Positions 25,796-36,312 of a stretch of 64,000 bases of DNA are shown here, one piece after another. The DNA is from Paracoccus sp. JM45. GTDB lineage: Bacteria; Pseudomonadota; Alphaproteobacteria; Rhodobacterales; Rhodobacteraceae. The DNA lies in NCBI RefSeq assembly GCF_003590715.1, contig NZ_QQVY01000006.1:1-64000 (forward strand), in the 5' to 3' direction. How positions within the stretch are numbered: position 1 is the stretch's first letter; every line of letters begins with the position of its first letter. The position numbers were made by a program, and so were the translations under genes. Below the pieces are notes generated by a model that was given only the letters and a program-made list of their open reading frames with translations, was not told where the DNA came from and did no database searches.

Positions 25796-27058
25796 ATGCC
25801 CAATTCCCGATCCAATACCGACCGCGCCGGTGACCGCTATGCCCGAGAGCTGGAGCGTCATCTGGACTGGCTGGACAGCTTTACCTCGACTGCGCTTGGC
25901 GTACTGTCGGCGGCATCGGGCATCTATACCTATCTGGGCGTGCGGACGCTGCTGGATGATCCGGGAATGTGGACGACATTTGCAGCGCTGGCCTATTCCA
26001 TCGCGGTGTCAGTGGGAATTTTCGTCTTCTGGTCCTATCTTCTGCGCCTGCTGCCCGCGGTCCGTTCCGCAGCGTCGCGGGTGGGGCTTTTGTTGACCAT
26101 GGCGTTGGGGGCTGTTGCGATTGTTGCCATGTCGTCATGGCTGAACGCCGCCGCCCTGGCGGGCGGGGCTGCCGTTGAAACGCATATGGCCAAGACGGTG
26201 CAGCATTACCAAACCTCGCTTGAGCGGGCGCATGCCAATGCAGTGGCCGGACAATCGCTGGTTCGCGATGTCGCCCGTGTGCGTCAGTCCTTTCAGGATC
26301 TGTCCGAACAAGAGGCTGGCGGCACCCTGTCCGGCTTTTCGGGACGCGGGGCGGTCTTCCGTGTCCTGACCCAGAAAAGCGCCGAATTGCTGGCGCTGGA
26401 AGAACAGCTGACCCAGACCGAGGATCCGATTGCACAGACCTTTACCCAAGGAAATACGATCCTGTCGCAAATGCGCGGCATTTCCGTTGAGCCCGGCCCG
26501 CTAGAGGATCGGACGGTCCGATTTTCCGAAGATGCTGTCGAACTGGCAGGGTTGATCACACAGTTGCGCCAGCTGAACCCCGCGCCACTGGTATCCCGCG
26601 CGGCGCAGGATCTGTCGGATGCGGTGGTTCTGCCGGAACTGGACGGATCGACCGCCGAAACGCGGGCAGGGCAGTCCAGCACCATCAATTCGGTCCTGAC
26701 CCTTGTTGCACAACGCGCCCAGACCCTGAACGATGCGGCAGGGGCCGTCATCGGACTGCCTGCCCCTGACGATGCGCTTTACACGCCCATGTCGGCGGCA
26801 GATGCGGTGATCGTCTATGCAGGGAACTTCGTTCCGGCATGGGCAGGTGCAATTTCCATTGACCTTCTTCCGGCGGTTCTGGTCTTTATCATCATGGTTG
26901 TTCAGGCCGCCATCCGTTCCGGACGGGGCGAGGGGCATACAGACGATCGTATGACAGTCGGTGAATTGCGCGCAGCACTTGTGGCATCGGACCTGCTGTA
27001 TCGCGCTGATACGAAGCCGGATGTTACGCATGATGATCCCAAGGACAGAGTGGATTAG
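25796..27058 (+). CDS. Uncharacterised membrane protein
   Basis: I do not recognise this 420-residue protein. It shows three hydrophobic segments near the N-terminus (about 30-50, 60-85, 97-120), a long polar and partly coiled-coil middle region (about 130-330, with AELLALEEQLTQTEDP and several Gln/Asp-rich helices), and one membrane segment near the end (about 345-370, ISIDLLPAVLVFIIMVV). The charged tail GEGHTDDRMTVGELRAAL follows. It looks like a membrane-anchored protein with a large loop between segments 3 and 4. It ends 2 bases before the next gene, so both are probably one operon. Confidence 0.7.
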   Translation: MPNSRSNTDRAGDRYARELERHLDWLDSFTSTALGVLSAASGIYTYLGVRTLLDDPGMWTTFAALAYSIAVSVGIFVFWSYLLRLLPAVRSAASRVGLLLTMALGAVAIVAMSSWLNAAALAGGAAVETHMAKTVQHYQTSLERAHANAVAGQSLVRDVARVRQSFQDLSEQEAGGTLSGFSGRGAVFRVLTQKSAELLALEEQLTQTEDPIAQTFTQGNTILSQMRGISVEPGPLEDRTVRFSEDAVELAGLITQLRQLNPAPLVSRAAQDLSDAVVLPELDGSTAETRAGQSSTINSVLTLVAQRAQTLNDAAGAVIGLPAPDDALYTPMSAADAVIVYAGNFVPAWAGAISIDLLPAVLVFIIMVVQAAIRSGRGEGHTDDRMTVGELRAALVASDLLYRADTKPDVTHDDPKDRVD

Positions 27059-27060
27059 GG

Positions 27061-27801
27061 GTGGGGCTGTTCTCCTCTCCTCAACGGGTGATCCGCGCGG
27101 TGCTTGTCTCTCAGGTGGTGATGGGGCTGGCGATTGTCGGCGTCGATCTGATGCGTGCACCGGGCAATCCGGCGCCGGGCCTGTTTAACCCCGCCACAGA
27201 AGGACCAAATGTCCGGCCCTATCGCCCTGACCTGCGGCCCTCGGACCCGTCCCGCCCTGATACACCGGCCATGCGTCCCATGCCAAGCGCGCTAGAGTTC
27301 GAGGAGGAAGACGACACCATCCGGATCACCGGCCAGATCGCCCCGGGCGACGCTGACCGCTTTGTCGAATGGCTGGAACGAAGCCGGCCACAGGCGTCGC
27401 AGGTGATGCTGGACAGTTCGGGTGGATCAGTCTCGGATGCTTTGGCGATTGGCCGCACAATCCGCTCGGCCAGCTATGCAACACGCATCGAGGATGGCGC
27501 GGTCTGCCTGTCCGCCTGTCCCTATATCCTTGCAGGCGGGACCCTGCGTCAGGTTGCAGATGGCGGTATTGTCGGCGTCCATCAGCATTACTTTGGCAAA
27601 AACACGATTCTGCCTGCTTTTATGGCGGTTGCTGATGTTCAGCGCGCGCAGGCAAGTGTCATGGATTATCTCGTGCAAATGGGTGTGGATCTGCGCCTGA
27701 TGCCACTGGCCCTGCGTACCCCGCCCGAGGATATCAATATTCTGACAATGGATCAGATGCGGGACCTGAACCTGATTCTGGACCAACCCGCGACAGGTTG
27801 A
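27061..27801 (+). CDS. Exported ClpP-like protein (COG3904 type)
   Basis: A 246-residue protein with an N-terminal hydrophobic anchor or signal (about 8-30), a Pro/Arg-rich linker, and a ClpP/crotonase-like domain at about 85-240. VMLDSSGGSVSDALAIGRTIR is the oxyanion-type glycine strand. CLSACPYILAGG places a Ser at the nucleophile position. VGVHQHYFG supplies a His. This resembles COG3904, predicted periplasmic or membrane-bound ClpP-like serine proteases. GTG 27061 starts 2 bases after the upstream stop, without a strong ribosome-binding site, which suggests coupled translation with the membrane protein. Confidence 0.75.
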   Translation: MGLFSSPQRVIRAVLVSQVVMGLAIVGVDLMRAPGNPAPGLFNPATEGPNVRPYRPDLRPSDPSRPDTPAMRPMPSALEFEEEDDTIRITGQIAPGDADRFVEWLERSRPQASQVMLDSSGGSVSDALAIGRTIRSASYATRIEDGAVCLSACPYILAGGTLRQVADGGIVGVHQHYFGKNTILPAFMAVADVQRAQASVMDYLVQMGVDLRLMPLALRTPPEDINILTMDQMRDLNLILDQPATG

Positions 27802-27830
27802 TATGGCCTGAAATGCGGGACAAACAAAGA

Positions 27831-27857
27831 TGCCACCATTCCGTCGAAATGGTGGCA
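27831..27857. terminator. Stem-loop between convergent genes
   Basis: TGCCACCATT pairs with AATGGTGGCA (10 bp) across a 7-base loop, in the gap between the ClpP-like gene and the convergent NDUFS4-like gene. A short T-run follows on the + strand and an A-rich run precedes it, so it may act in both directions. Confidence 0.65.
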
Positions 27858-27868
27858 TTTGTCAGTGT

Positions 27869-28180
27869 TCAGTGGGTCCAGGGCACCCGACGGTCGGTGG
27901 CAAAGTTTTCGCCATAGCCACGGGGGCGGATGTTCAAACCGCGCTTTTGCGGCTGCTGGACCACATATTCCAGACCATGTTCGCGGGCATAATCTTCTGC
28001 ATGTTTGCAGCTGTCGAACCGCAGGCGAACCTGACTTTGGGTATCATTGCTGCTTGTCCAGCCCATCAGGGGGTCAACTTCACGCGCATCTGCATGCGGG
28101 AATTCCAGCACCCAGCCTGTTGTCTTGGACATGCCCGATTGCATAGCGTTGCGGGCGGGTTGATAGATGCGCACGAGCAT
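27869..28180 (-). CDS. NDUFS4-like ETC complex I accessory subunit
   Basis: A 103-residue protein of the ETC complex I subunit family (NDUFS4/AQDQ-like, PF04800), which occurs in alphaproteobacteria and mitochondria and binds the matrix/cytosolic arm of NADH dehydrogenase. Seen are [14 protein letters not shown] at the start, [33 protein letters not shown] with the conserved DPLMGW-S-D core, and [16 protein letters not shown]. Length fits the bacterial members. GAGGA lies upstream of ATG 28180. It stands alone here, apart from any nuo operon. Confidence 0.88.
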   Translation of the reverse strand: MLVRIYQPARNAMQSGMSKTTGWVLEFPHADAREVDPLMGWTSSNDTQSQVRLRFDSCKHAEDYAREHGLEYVVQQPQKRGLNIRPRGYGENFATDRRVPWTH

Positions 28181-28348
28181 AAGGATATTCCTCGACCTGA
28201 TATCTGGCGGTTATCGCGAAATCTGCGCAGCGGATCAAGCCCTGGAACGCAGTAGGGTGCCATTCATGAAAGAAGTTGATGGCATTGGCCCAACGTCCGC
28301 AAGCATACGGCGGTTGCGCTGCACATATTCGATTGTCGTTGAACAATA

Positions 28349-28433
28349 TGGTGCGGGTAGAGGGACTTGAACCCCCACGCCTTGCGGCGCCAGAACCTAA
28401 ATCTGGTGCGTCTGCCAATTTCGCCATACCCGC
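28349..28433 (-). tRNA. tRNA-Leu(TAG)
   Basis: On the minus strand the acceptor GCGGGTA pairs with TACCCGC, and CCA is encoded. The anticodon stem CCAGA/TCTGG encloses loop TTTAGGT, giving anticodon TAG. A variable arm with a 5-bp stem and the T-loop GTTCAAGTC are present. Length is 85 nt, class II, leucine. Confidence 0.95.
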
Positions 28434-28484
28434 GTCTGGCGGCTTCTAGCAAAGCATTTTCTGAAGTGCGAGAGGGAAAATCAT

Positions 28485-30471
<1,987 letters not shown>

Positions 30472-30500
30472 TCGCAGCAGGGTAAACAACCAGAATCTCT

Positions 30501-30534
30501 CGGCCCGGCCAGTTTGAAAAATGCCGCCGGGCCG
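30501..30534 (+). terminator. Stem-loop in the glnB-glnA gap
   Basis: CGGCCCGGC pairs with GCCGGGCCG across a 16-base loop. It has no T-run and lies just upstream of the glnA ribosome-binding site. It could be a weak attenuator or an RNA-processing/stability element that sets the glnB to glnA ratio. Confidence 0.4.
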
Positions 30535-30556
30535 TTACCACGAAGAAAGGGAAGAG

Positions 30557-31963
30557 ATGGAAATCAAGGATGTCTTGAAGCTGATCGAAGACGAAGATGT
30601 CGCCTATGTCGACGTTCGTTTCACCGATCCCAAGGGTAAGCTTCAGCATGTGACGCTGGATCGTGATCTGGTGGACGAAGACTTCTTCGAAGAAGGCTTC
30701 ATGTTTGACGGCAGCTCGATCGCGGGCTGGAAGTCGATCGACCAGTCGGACATGAAACTGATCCTCGATCCGGCCTCGGTCTATATCGATCCGTTCTATG
30801 CCGAAAAGACGCTTTGCGTGCATTGCAACGTTGTCGAACCTGACACGAACGAGCCTTACAGCCGCGATCCGCGCGGAACCGCAGAAAAGGCCGAGGCCTA
30901 TCTGAAATCCTCGGGGATCGGTGACACCGCATTCTTCGGTCCGGAAGCGGAATTCTTCCTGTTCGACGATGTGCGTTATTCCGTGACGCCGCAGAAGGTC
31001 GCGTTCCAGATCGACGCAGCCGACGCCGCATGGAACACCGACACCGAATACGAGATGGGCAACACCGGCCATCGCGCAGCCCATAAGGGCGGTTATTTCC
31101 CGGTCAACCCGACCGACGCCTCGCAGGACATCCGCAGCGAAATGCTGACGACGATGAAGCGCATGGGCATGAAGGTCGACAAGCACCACCACGAGGTTGC
31201 CAGCGCGCAGCACGAGCTGGGGCTGATCTTCGGAAAGTTGACCGAACAGGCCGACAACATCCAGAAGTACAAATACGTCATCCACAACGTGGCCCATGCC
31301 TATGGCAAGACGGCGACCTTCATGCCCAAGCCCATGAAGGGCGACAACGGGTCTGGGATGCACGTCAACATGTCGATCTGGAAAGACGGCAAGCCGCTGT
31401 TCGCGGGCGACAAATATGCTGATCTGTCGCAGGAAGCCCTGTGGTTCATTGGTGGTATCCTGAAGCACGCCAAGGCGCTGAACGCCCTGACGAACCCGTC
31501 GACCAACAGCTACAAGCGTCTGATCCCCGGCTTCGAAGCCCCGGTTCTGCGCGCGTTCTCGGCACGCAACCGTTCGGGCTGTGTCCGTATTCCGTGGACG
31601 GAATCGCCCAAAGCCAAGCGCGTCGAAGCCCGCTTCCCTGATCCCGCAGCCAACCCGTATCTGTGCTTTGCTGCACTGTTGATGGCTGGCCTTGACGGCA
31701 TCAAGAACAAGATCGATCCGGGTGCCGCTTCCGACAAGGATCTTTACGATCTGCCGCCGGAAGAACTGGCTGAAATCCCGACCGTTTGCGGTTCGCTGCG
31801 CGAAGCGCTGGAAGAACTGGACAAGGATATGGACTTCCTGTTGGCAGGTGACGTGTTCACCCGTGACCAGCTGGAAGGCTACATGGCCCTGAAATGGGAA
31901 GAGGTTTATGCCTATGAGCATACGCCGCACCCCATCGAATACGCGATGTATTACAGCTGCTAA
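30557..31963 (+). CDS. glnA: Glutamine synthetase, type I
   Basis: A 468-residue dodecameric GSI that makes glutamine from glutamate, ammonia and [22 protein letters not shown] is the beta-Grasp latch region. [10 protein letters not shown] is the metal-binding strand. [17 protein letters not shown] and [20 protein letters not shown] are glutamate and ATP sites. The adenylylation loop [13 protein letters not shown] carries the target Tyr (about residue 397), so activity is probably set by GlnE under P-II. ATG 30557 follows GGGAAGAG; the in-frame ATG at 30521 lies inside the preceding hairpin. Confidence 0.97.
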   Translation: MEIKDVLKLIEDEDVAYVDVRFTDPKGKLQHVTLDRDLVDEDFFEEGFMFDGSSIAGWKSIDQSDMKLILDPASVYIDPFYAEKTLCVHCNVVEPDTNEPYSRDPRGTAEKAEAYLKSSGIGDTAFFGPEAEFFLFDDVRYSVTPQKVAFQIDAADAAWNTDTEYEMGNTGHRAAHKGGYFPVNPTDASQDIRSEMLTTMKRMGMKVDKHHHEVASAQHELGLIFGKLTEQADNIQKYKYVIHNVAHAYGKTATFMPKPMKGDNGSGMHVNMSIWKDGKPLFAGDKYADLSQEALWFIGGILKHAKALNALTNPSTNSYKRLIPGFEAPVLRAFSARNRSGCVRIPWTESPKAKRVEARFPDPAANPYLCFAALLMAGLDGIKNKIDPGAASDKDLYDLPPEELAEIPTVCGSLREALEELDKDMDFLLAGDVFTRDQLEGYMALKWEEVYAYEHTPHPIEYAMYYSC

Positions 31964-31988
31964 TCACAGCAGTATTGTCGGGAATGAA

Positions 31989-32015
31989 AGGGCGACCCAT
32001 CAGGGCCGCCCTTTT
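31989..32015 (+). terminator. Rho-independent terminator after glnA
   Basis: AGGGCG pairs with CGCCCT, with an inner CCC/GGG helix, followed by TTTT. It lies 25 bases after the glnA stop codon. Confidence 0.8.
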
Positions 32016-32165
32016 CGCATCGGTTGGATAGAATATTCATTTGCGTCATAAACAATCGCGCACGAAATTTAATCACGGTTTCGTGTATGCTGCATCAGAT
32101 CCGTCATCAGGCTCGTGTCTATGGTCAGACGCTAAGAAAACTTATCCGATGACAGGAGAATACAG

Positions 32166-32420
32166 ATGACCCGTTTCGCATATATCGCCGCCGCCCTGAC
32201 CGCCTTCGTAGCTGTCCCCGCCGCCGCAGAAAACATGGGTGACAAGCCCGCAATGAACGATTTCCGCGCAACCAATACCGTGCAGGTCGAACGCCGCGCA
32301 GGTGAGGTTTATACCAGCCGAGAGCTGGCCACCTTGGGCTTTGATGCCGATAAGATGGTATCCGTGTCGTCATTTCCAAGCGGCGGTCGTCCGGATGACA
32401 GCAGCCGCGATCGCATGTAA
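32166..32420 (+). CDS. Small exported protein of unknown function
   Basis: An 84-residue protein with a clear Sec signal peptide (about 1-21, MTRFAYIAAALTAFVAVPAAA, cut before ENMGD). The mature part of about 63 residues is polar, with YTSRELATLGFDADKMVSVSSF. I do not recognise a family. AGGAGA lies 8 bases before the ATG. It is flanked by terminators on both sides, so it is a monocistronic gene, and a palindrome lies in its upstream region. Confidence 0.75.
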   Translation: MTRFAYIAAALTAFVAVPAAAENMGDKPAMNDFRATNTVQVERRAGEVYTSRELATLGFDADKMVSVSSFPSGGRPDDSSRDRM

Positions 32421-32423
32421 GTC

Positions 32424-32452
32424 AAAAAGGTCGGGCAATCGCCCGACCTTTT
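32424..32452 (+). terminator. Rho-independent terminator
   Basis: AAAAAGGTCGGGC pairs with GCCCGACCTTTT around a 4-base loop, between the small exported gene and the convergent oxidoreductase gene. It can work in both directions. Confidence 0.88.
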
Positions 32453-32465
32453 CCATTATCAATGA

Positions 32466-33533
32466 TTATTCGGCAGCAACGCCGGTATGGACCGGATAAT
32501 CAGTATAGCCTTCTGCACCACCGGCATAGAATGTCGCGCTGTTATGTTCGTTCAGCGGCAGACCATCGCGGAAACGTTCAGCCAGATCCGGCGTCGCGAT
32601 ATAATCACGCCCGAATGCGACCGCATCGGCCTTGTCTTCGGCCAGAAGTGTATCGGCCAGTTCTTTCGTCAGCCCCTCGTTTGCGATGACCGGTCCGCCA
32701 AAGGCGGCACGGATATCGCCCATCAGGCTGTCTTCGGCAACGTATTCGCGCAGACAGATGAATGCGATCTTCCGCTGTTTCAGCTGATCCGCAACATAGG
32801 TGAACAGGGTCTTGGGGTCGGTATCACCCATGTCATGCGCATCGGTGCGGGGCGACAGATGGACACCGACGCGGTCTGGTCCCCAAACCTCGCTGACGGC
32901 ATCCGTGATTTCCATCAGCAGACGGGCACGGTTTTCCATCGAGCCACCGTATCGGTCGCTGCGCTTGTTGGTGCTGTCCTGCAAGAACTGGTCGATCAGA
33001 TAACCGTTCGCGGCATGCAGTTCGACACCGTCAAAGCCGGCGTCCTTGGCCAGTTTTGCGGCATTGCGATAGGCTTCGACGACCTCGACGACTTCATCTG
33101 TTTCCAGCGCGCGGGGCGTCGGATAGGGGCGCATGGGACGCAGCAGGCTGACATGGCCCTCTGCGGCAATGGCCGAAGGTGCGACAGGTGCCTTACCGTC
33201 CAGAAATTCCGGGTCGGAAATCCGTCCGACATGCCACAACTGCAGGACGATCTTGCCATCGCGATCATGCACGGCCTTGGTGACATGCGACCAGGCATCT
33301 GCCTGTTCTTTGTTCCAGATGCCGGGGGTGGCGGCATAGCCCACACCCATTGGCGTCACGCTGGTCGCTTCCGAGATGATCAGCCCCGCACCCGCGCGTT
33401 GTGCGTAATATTCCGCCATCATTTCGTTCGGGATACGGTCGTCGCCGCTGCGGCTGCGGGTCAGGGGCGACATGACAACGCGGTTTTTCAGCGTCACCGC
33501 GCCAAGCGTCAAAGGTTCAAACATCGAGGACAT
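32466..33533 (-). CDS. Old Yellow Enzyme family alkene reductase (NemA-like)
   Basis: A 355-residue FMN-dependent ene-reductase that uses NAD(P)H to reduce activated alkenes, maleimides or nitro-esters. Motifs in order: MSPLTRSRSGDDRIPNEMMAEYYAQRA at the FMN-binding barrel entrance, QLWHVGRISDPEFL, GFDGVELHAANGYLIDQFLQDSTNKRSDRYGGS (substrate-binding His/Asn pair in HAAN and family signature), and VAFGRDYIATPDLAERF for phosphate binding. A strong AAAGGAGG precedes ATG 33533. It is divergent from the antiporter gene. No regulator lies next to it. Confidence 0.92.
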   Translation of the reverse strand: MSSMFEPLTLGAVTLKNRVVMSPLTRSRSGDDRIPNEMMAEYYAQRAGAGLIISEATSVTPMGVGYAATPGIWNKEQADAWSHVTKAVHDRDGKIVLQLWHVGRISDPEFLDGKAPVAPSAIAAEGHVSLLRPMRPYPTPRALETDEVVEVVEAYRNAAKLAKDAGFDGVELHAANGYLIDQFLQDSTNKRSDRYGGSMENRARLLMEITDAVSEVWGPDRVGVHLSPRTDAHDMGDTDPKTLFTYVADQLKQRKIAFICLREYVAEDSLMGDIRAAFGGPVIANEGLTKELADTLLAEDKADAVAFGRDYIATPDLAERFRDGLPLNEHNSATFYAGGAEGYTDYPVHTGVAAE

Positions 33534-33727
33534 AGCGTCCTCCTTTCCATGGCTTGTTGATCATAATGGTCTTGTGACCATCGAAGATGACAGCTGTGCG
33601 CGGCGCGATGGCTTTTCAAGCACCGGAATTAGTGAACACTCAATTCGCTATCACAAGACAGCGTTCTTTCCAGATATGGCGTGCGACGGGCTTTCCAACG
33701 ACGACATCTGCCTTTATTCCCAAAGGC

Positions 33728-36277
33728 ATGGATATTGTACTGCTGACCACCTTCACCGCCTGTCTTTTCCTGCTGATCGCCACGGCCGAGCCGCTGGCCG
33801 CGCGATTGACATTGCCCTTCAGCGTAATGCTGGCGGCGGTTGGAACATTGATCGGCGGCGGTGCGATTTTCCTGCTGAACACCGAATTGACCGATGCCTT
33901 CAATCCATTGGCTGAAGGCATTCTTGCGCTGCCGATCAGGTCCAGCGTTTTCATGTATGTTTTCCTGCCTACGCTGATCTTTCAGGCAACACTGGAAATG
34001 AACATCCGGCGGATGCTGGATGACTGGGTGCCCATTCTGACGCTGGCCGTGGTCGCGGTGGTCGTGGCGACCCTGACCATCGGTTATACGCTGTCATGGG
34101 TTAGTGGATTGCCCTTGATGGTCTGTCTGTTGCTGGGGTCGATTGTCTCGACCACCGATCCATCTGCGGTTGTCAGCATCTTCCGGTCGCTGTCTGCCCC
34201 CAAGCGCCTTGCCCGCATTATCGAAGGCGAAAGCCTGCTGAACGATGCCGCCGCCATCGCATTGTTCGGCCTGTTCATGAGCTATGTGATGCTGGGCGTT
34301 CCCAACCCCAGCCTGTCCGAGGCATTGGGCCAGTTTCCCGGCCTGATTGTCGGCGGTATCTTTTCGGGCTGGTTCTCGGCGCGGGTGGCGTTGATGCTGA
34401 TGGGACTGTTTTCGCGGTTCGAAACGGCGCAGATTTCCGTGTCGGTCGCGGTGCCCTATCTGGCCTATATCGGCGCGGAACAACTGCTGGGTGCATCGGG
34501 GGTCATCGGCGTCGTGGCCGCCGGTCTGACGCTGAATTTCATGGGTCCGGGCCGTCTGTCGCCCGCCTTCTGGATGAACCTGAAAGAGGTTTGGGGCCTG
34601 CTGTCGCATTGGGCCGGTGCGCTGATCTTTATTCTGGCCGCGCTGCTGATTCCGCGCCTGTTGGGCGATGTAAGGCTGGCGGATCTGCTGCTGGTCGTTG
34701 TGGTGATCCTTGCAGCCTTTGTCGCCCGCGCGATCATCCTGTTCGGATTGCTGCCCTTGCTGACGCGTCTGGGGTTGTCGCCCAAGATCCAGCGCCCTTA
34801 CCGCATTGCCATCATGTGGGGCGGTTTGCGCGGGGCGGTGACGCTGGCGCTGGCGCTGGCGGTGACCGAAAGCCTGCGCGTGCCGGTGGAAACCAAGCGT
34901 CTGGTGGGTATTCTGGCAACCGGCTTTACGTTGTTCACACTGATCGTGCAGGGGACAACCCTGCGCGGGGTGATCAGCCTTCTGGGGCTGGACAAACTGT
35001 CGCCGCTGGATCGTGCCTTGTCCAATCAGGTGGTTGCCGTGGCCTTGCAGACGGTGCGTGAAGGCGTTGCCTCGGCCACTGAAAACTATGATCTGACGCG
35101 CGAAACCGTCCGGTCCGAGGCCAAGCGTTTCGCCGCGCGGTTGGACGCCGCTGTGGAACGGGCCGAGGCGGAAGATAACGCCGAAATCCTTGACCGCGAC
35201 CGCATTACCCTTGGCCTGATCGCGCTTGCGGGCCACGAAAGGGAGGTGATCCTGCAACGTTTCCGCGAACGTGCGATTTCGGCGCGGCTGTCCGAACAGG
35301 CACTGTTCGATGTAGACCGTTTGATCGAAGGCGCGCGCAGCACGGGGCGCACCGGCTATCAGCGCGCCTCGCGCAGCAGTCTGGGATATGGTCCGACGTT
35401 CCGTCTGGCCGCGATCCTGCGCAACCGCTTTGGCATTCCCGGTCCATTGGCCGGCATGACCGCCGACCGGTTCGAGATGTTGCTGGCAAAGCGTCTGATT
35501 TTGCGCGACCTTCACGGGTTCATCGACCGCCGCATCCGCCGTATTCATGGCCGCCGCGTGGCAGAACTGTTGCACGAATTGCTGAACCGCCGGATCGAGG
35601 CTGTGGAAACCGGCCTTGAAGGTCTGCGCCTGCAATACCCCGGCTATGCCGAGGAGCTGGAGCGTCGATTTATCCGCCGGACTGCCCTGCGTTTGGAAGA
35701 ACGCGAATATAACACCATGCGTGACGACGGTCTGATCGGGTCCGAGGTGCACACACAGCTGATGAATGATCTGGACCAGCGGCGCAGCGCCTCGGAACGG
35801 CGGCCCAAGCTGGACCTGACCTTGCGCAAGAATGAATTGGTACGGCAGTTCCCGCTGTTCGCCGATCTTGGCGACGCCGAACTGAAACGCCTTAGTAAAG
35901 AGGTGCGGACCCGTTACATCAATGCGGGCCATGTGATTACCCGCAAGGATACACCCGCGCGGACGGTGTTCTTTGTCGCCTCGGGGGCGGTCGAACAACT
36001 GGTGGCCGGCCAGACAACACGTCTGGGTCGGGGCGAAATGTTCGGCCAGATGGGCGTTCTGACTAGCCGTATCCGCCGCGCGGAAGTGCGCGCCATCACG
36101 CCGACCAGCCTGCTAGCGCTGGATGAAACGGGCTTTCGCCGCCTGTTAAAGCGGTCAGCCGCATTGCGGCAGGTGGTGCGTGACAGCGCCGCGGGCAAAG
36201 CCTCAGTCGCCGAGGTTTTGCGCCTGCCGGAATTGCAGGTCGATGCGCCGCTTGGCGGGGACGATCCGAAGGTCTAG
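33728..36277 (+). CDS. CPA1-family Na+/H+ antiporter with C-terminal cyclic-nucleotide-binding domain
   Basis: An 849-residue inner-membrane antiporter. About 12 helices fill residues 1-420, with STTDPSAVVSIFR and EGESLLNDAAAIALF (the ion-binding Asp and Asn-Asp region) and WGGLRGAVTLALALAV. A long cytosolic alpha-helical region follows. A cNMP-binding-like barrel occupies about 725-835 (FPLFADLGDAELKRL, VFFVASGAVEQLV, LGRGEMFGQMGVLT). This layout resembles bacterial relatives of sperm and plant SOS1-type exchangers. I chose ATG 33728 because helix 1 begins directly after it. An in-frame start at 33587 would add 47 unremarkable residues, so the start is uncertain. Confidence 0.85.
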   Translation: MDIVLLTTFTACLFLLIATAEPLAARLTLPFSVMLAAVGTLIGGGAIFLLNTELTDAFNPLAEGILALPIRSSVFMYVFLPTLIFQATLEMNIRRMLDDWVPILTLAVVAVVVATLTIGYTLSWVSGLPLMVCLLLGSIVSTTDPSAVVSIFRSLSAPKRLARIIEGESLLNDAAAIALFGLFMSYVMLGVPNPSLSEALGQFPGLIVGGIFSGWFSARVALMLMGLFSRFETAQISVSVAVPYLAYIGAEQLLGASGVIGVVAAGLTLNFMGPGRLSPAFWMNLKEVWGLLSHWAGALIFILAALLIPRLLGDVRLADLLLVVVVILAAFVARAIILFGLLPLLTRLGLSPKIQRPYRIAIMWGGLRGAVTLALALAVTESLRVPVETKRLVGILATGFTLFTLIVQGTTLRGVISLLGLDKLSPLDRALSNQVVAVALQTVREGVASATENYDLTRETVRSEAKRFAARLDAAVERAEAEDNAEILDRDRITLGLIALAGHEREVILQRFRERAISARLSEQALFDVDRLIEGARSTGRTGYQRASRSSLGYGPTFRLAAILRNRFGIPGPLAGMTADRFEMLLAKRLILRDLHGFIDRRIRRIHGRRVAELLHELLNRRIEAVETGLEGLRLQYPGYAEELERRFIRRTALRLEEREYNTMRDDGLIGSEVHTQLMNDLDQRRSASERRPKLDLTLRKNELVRQFPLFADLGDAELKRLSKEVRTRYINAGHVITRKDTPARTVFFVASGAVEQLVAGQTTRLGRGEMFGQMGVLTSRIRRAEVRAITPTSLLALDETGFRRLLKRSAALRQVVRDSAAGKASVAEVLRLPELQVDAPLGGDDPKV

Positions 36278-36312
36278 AACGGCGGTTCAGGATCACGACC
36301 AAAGGCCAGTTC

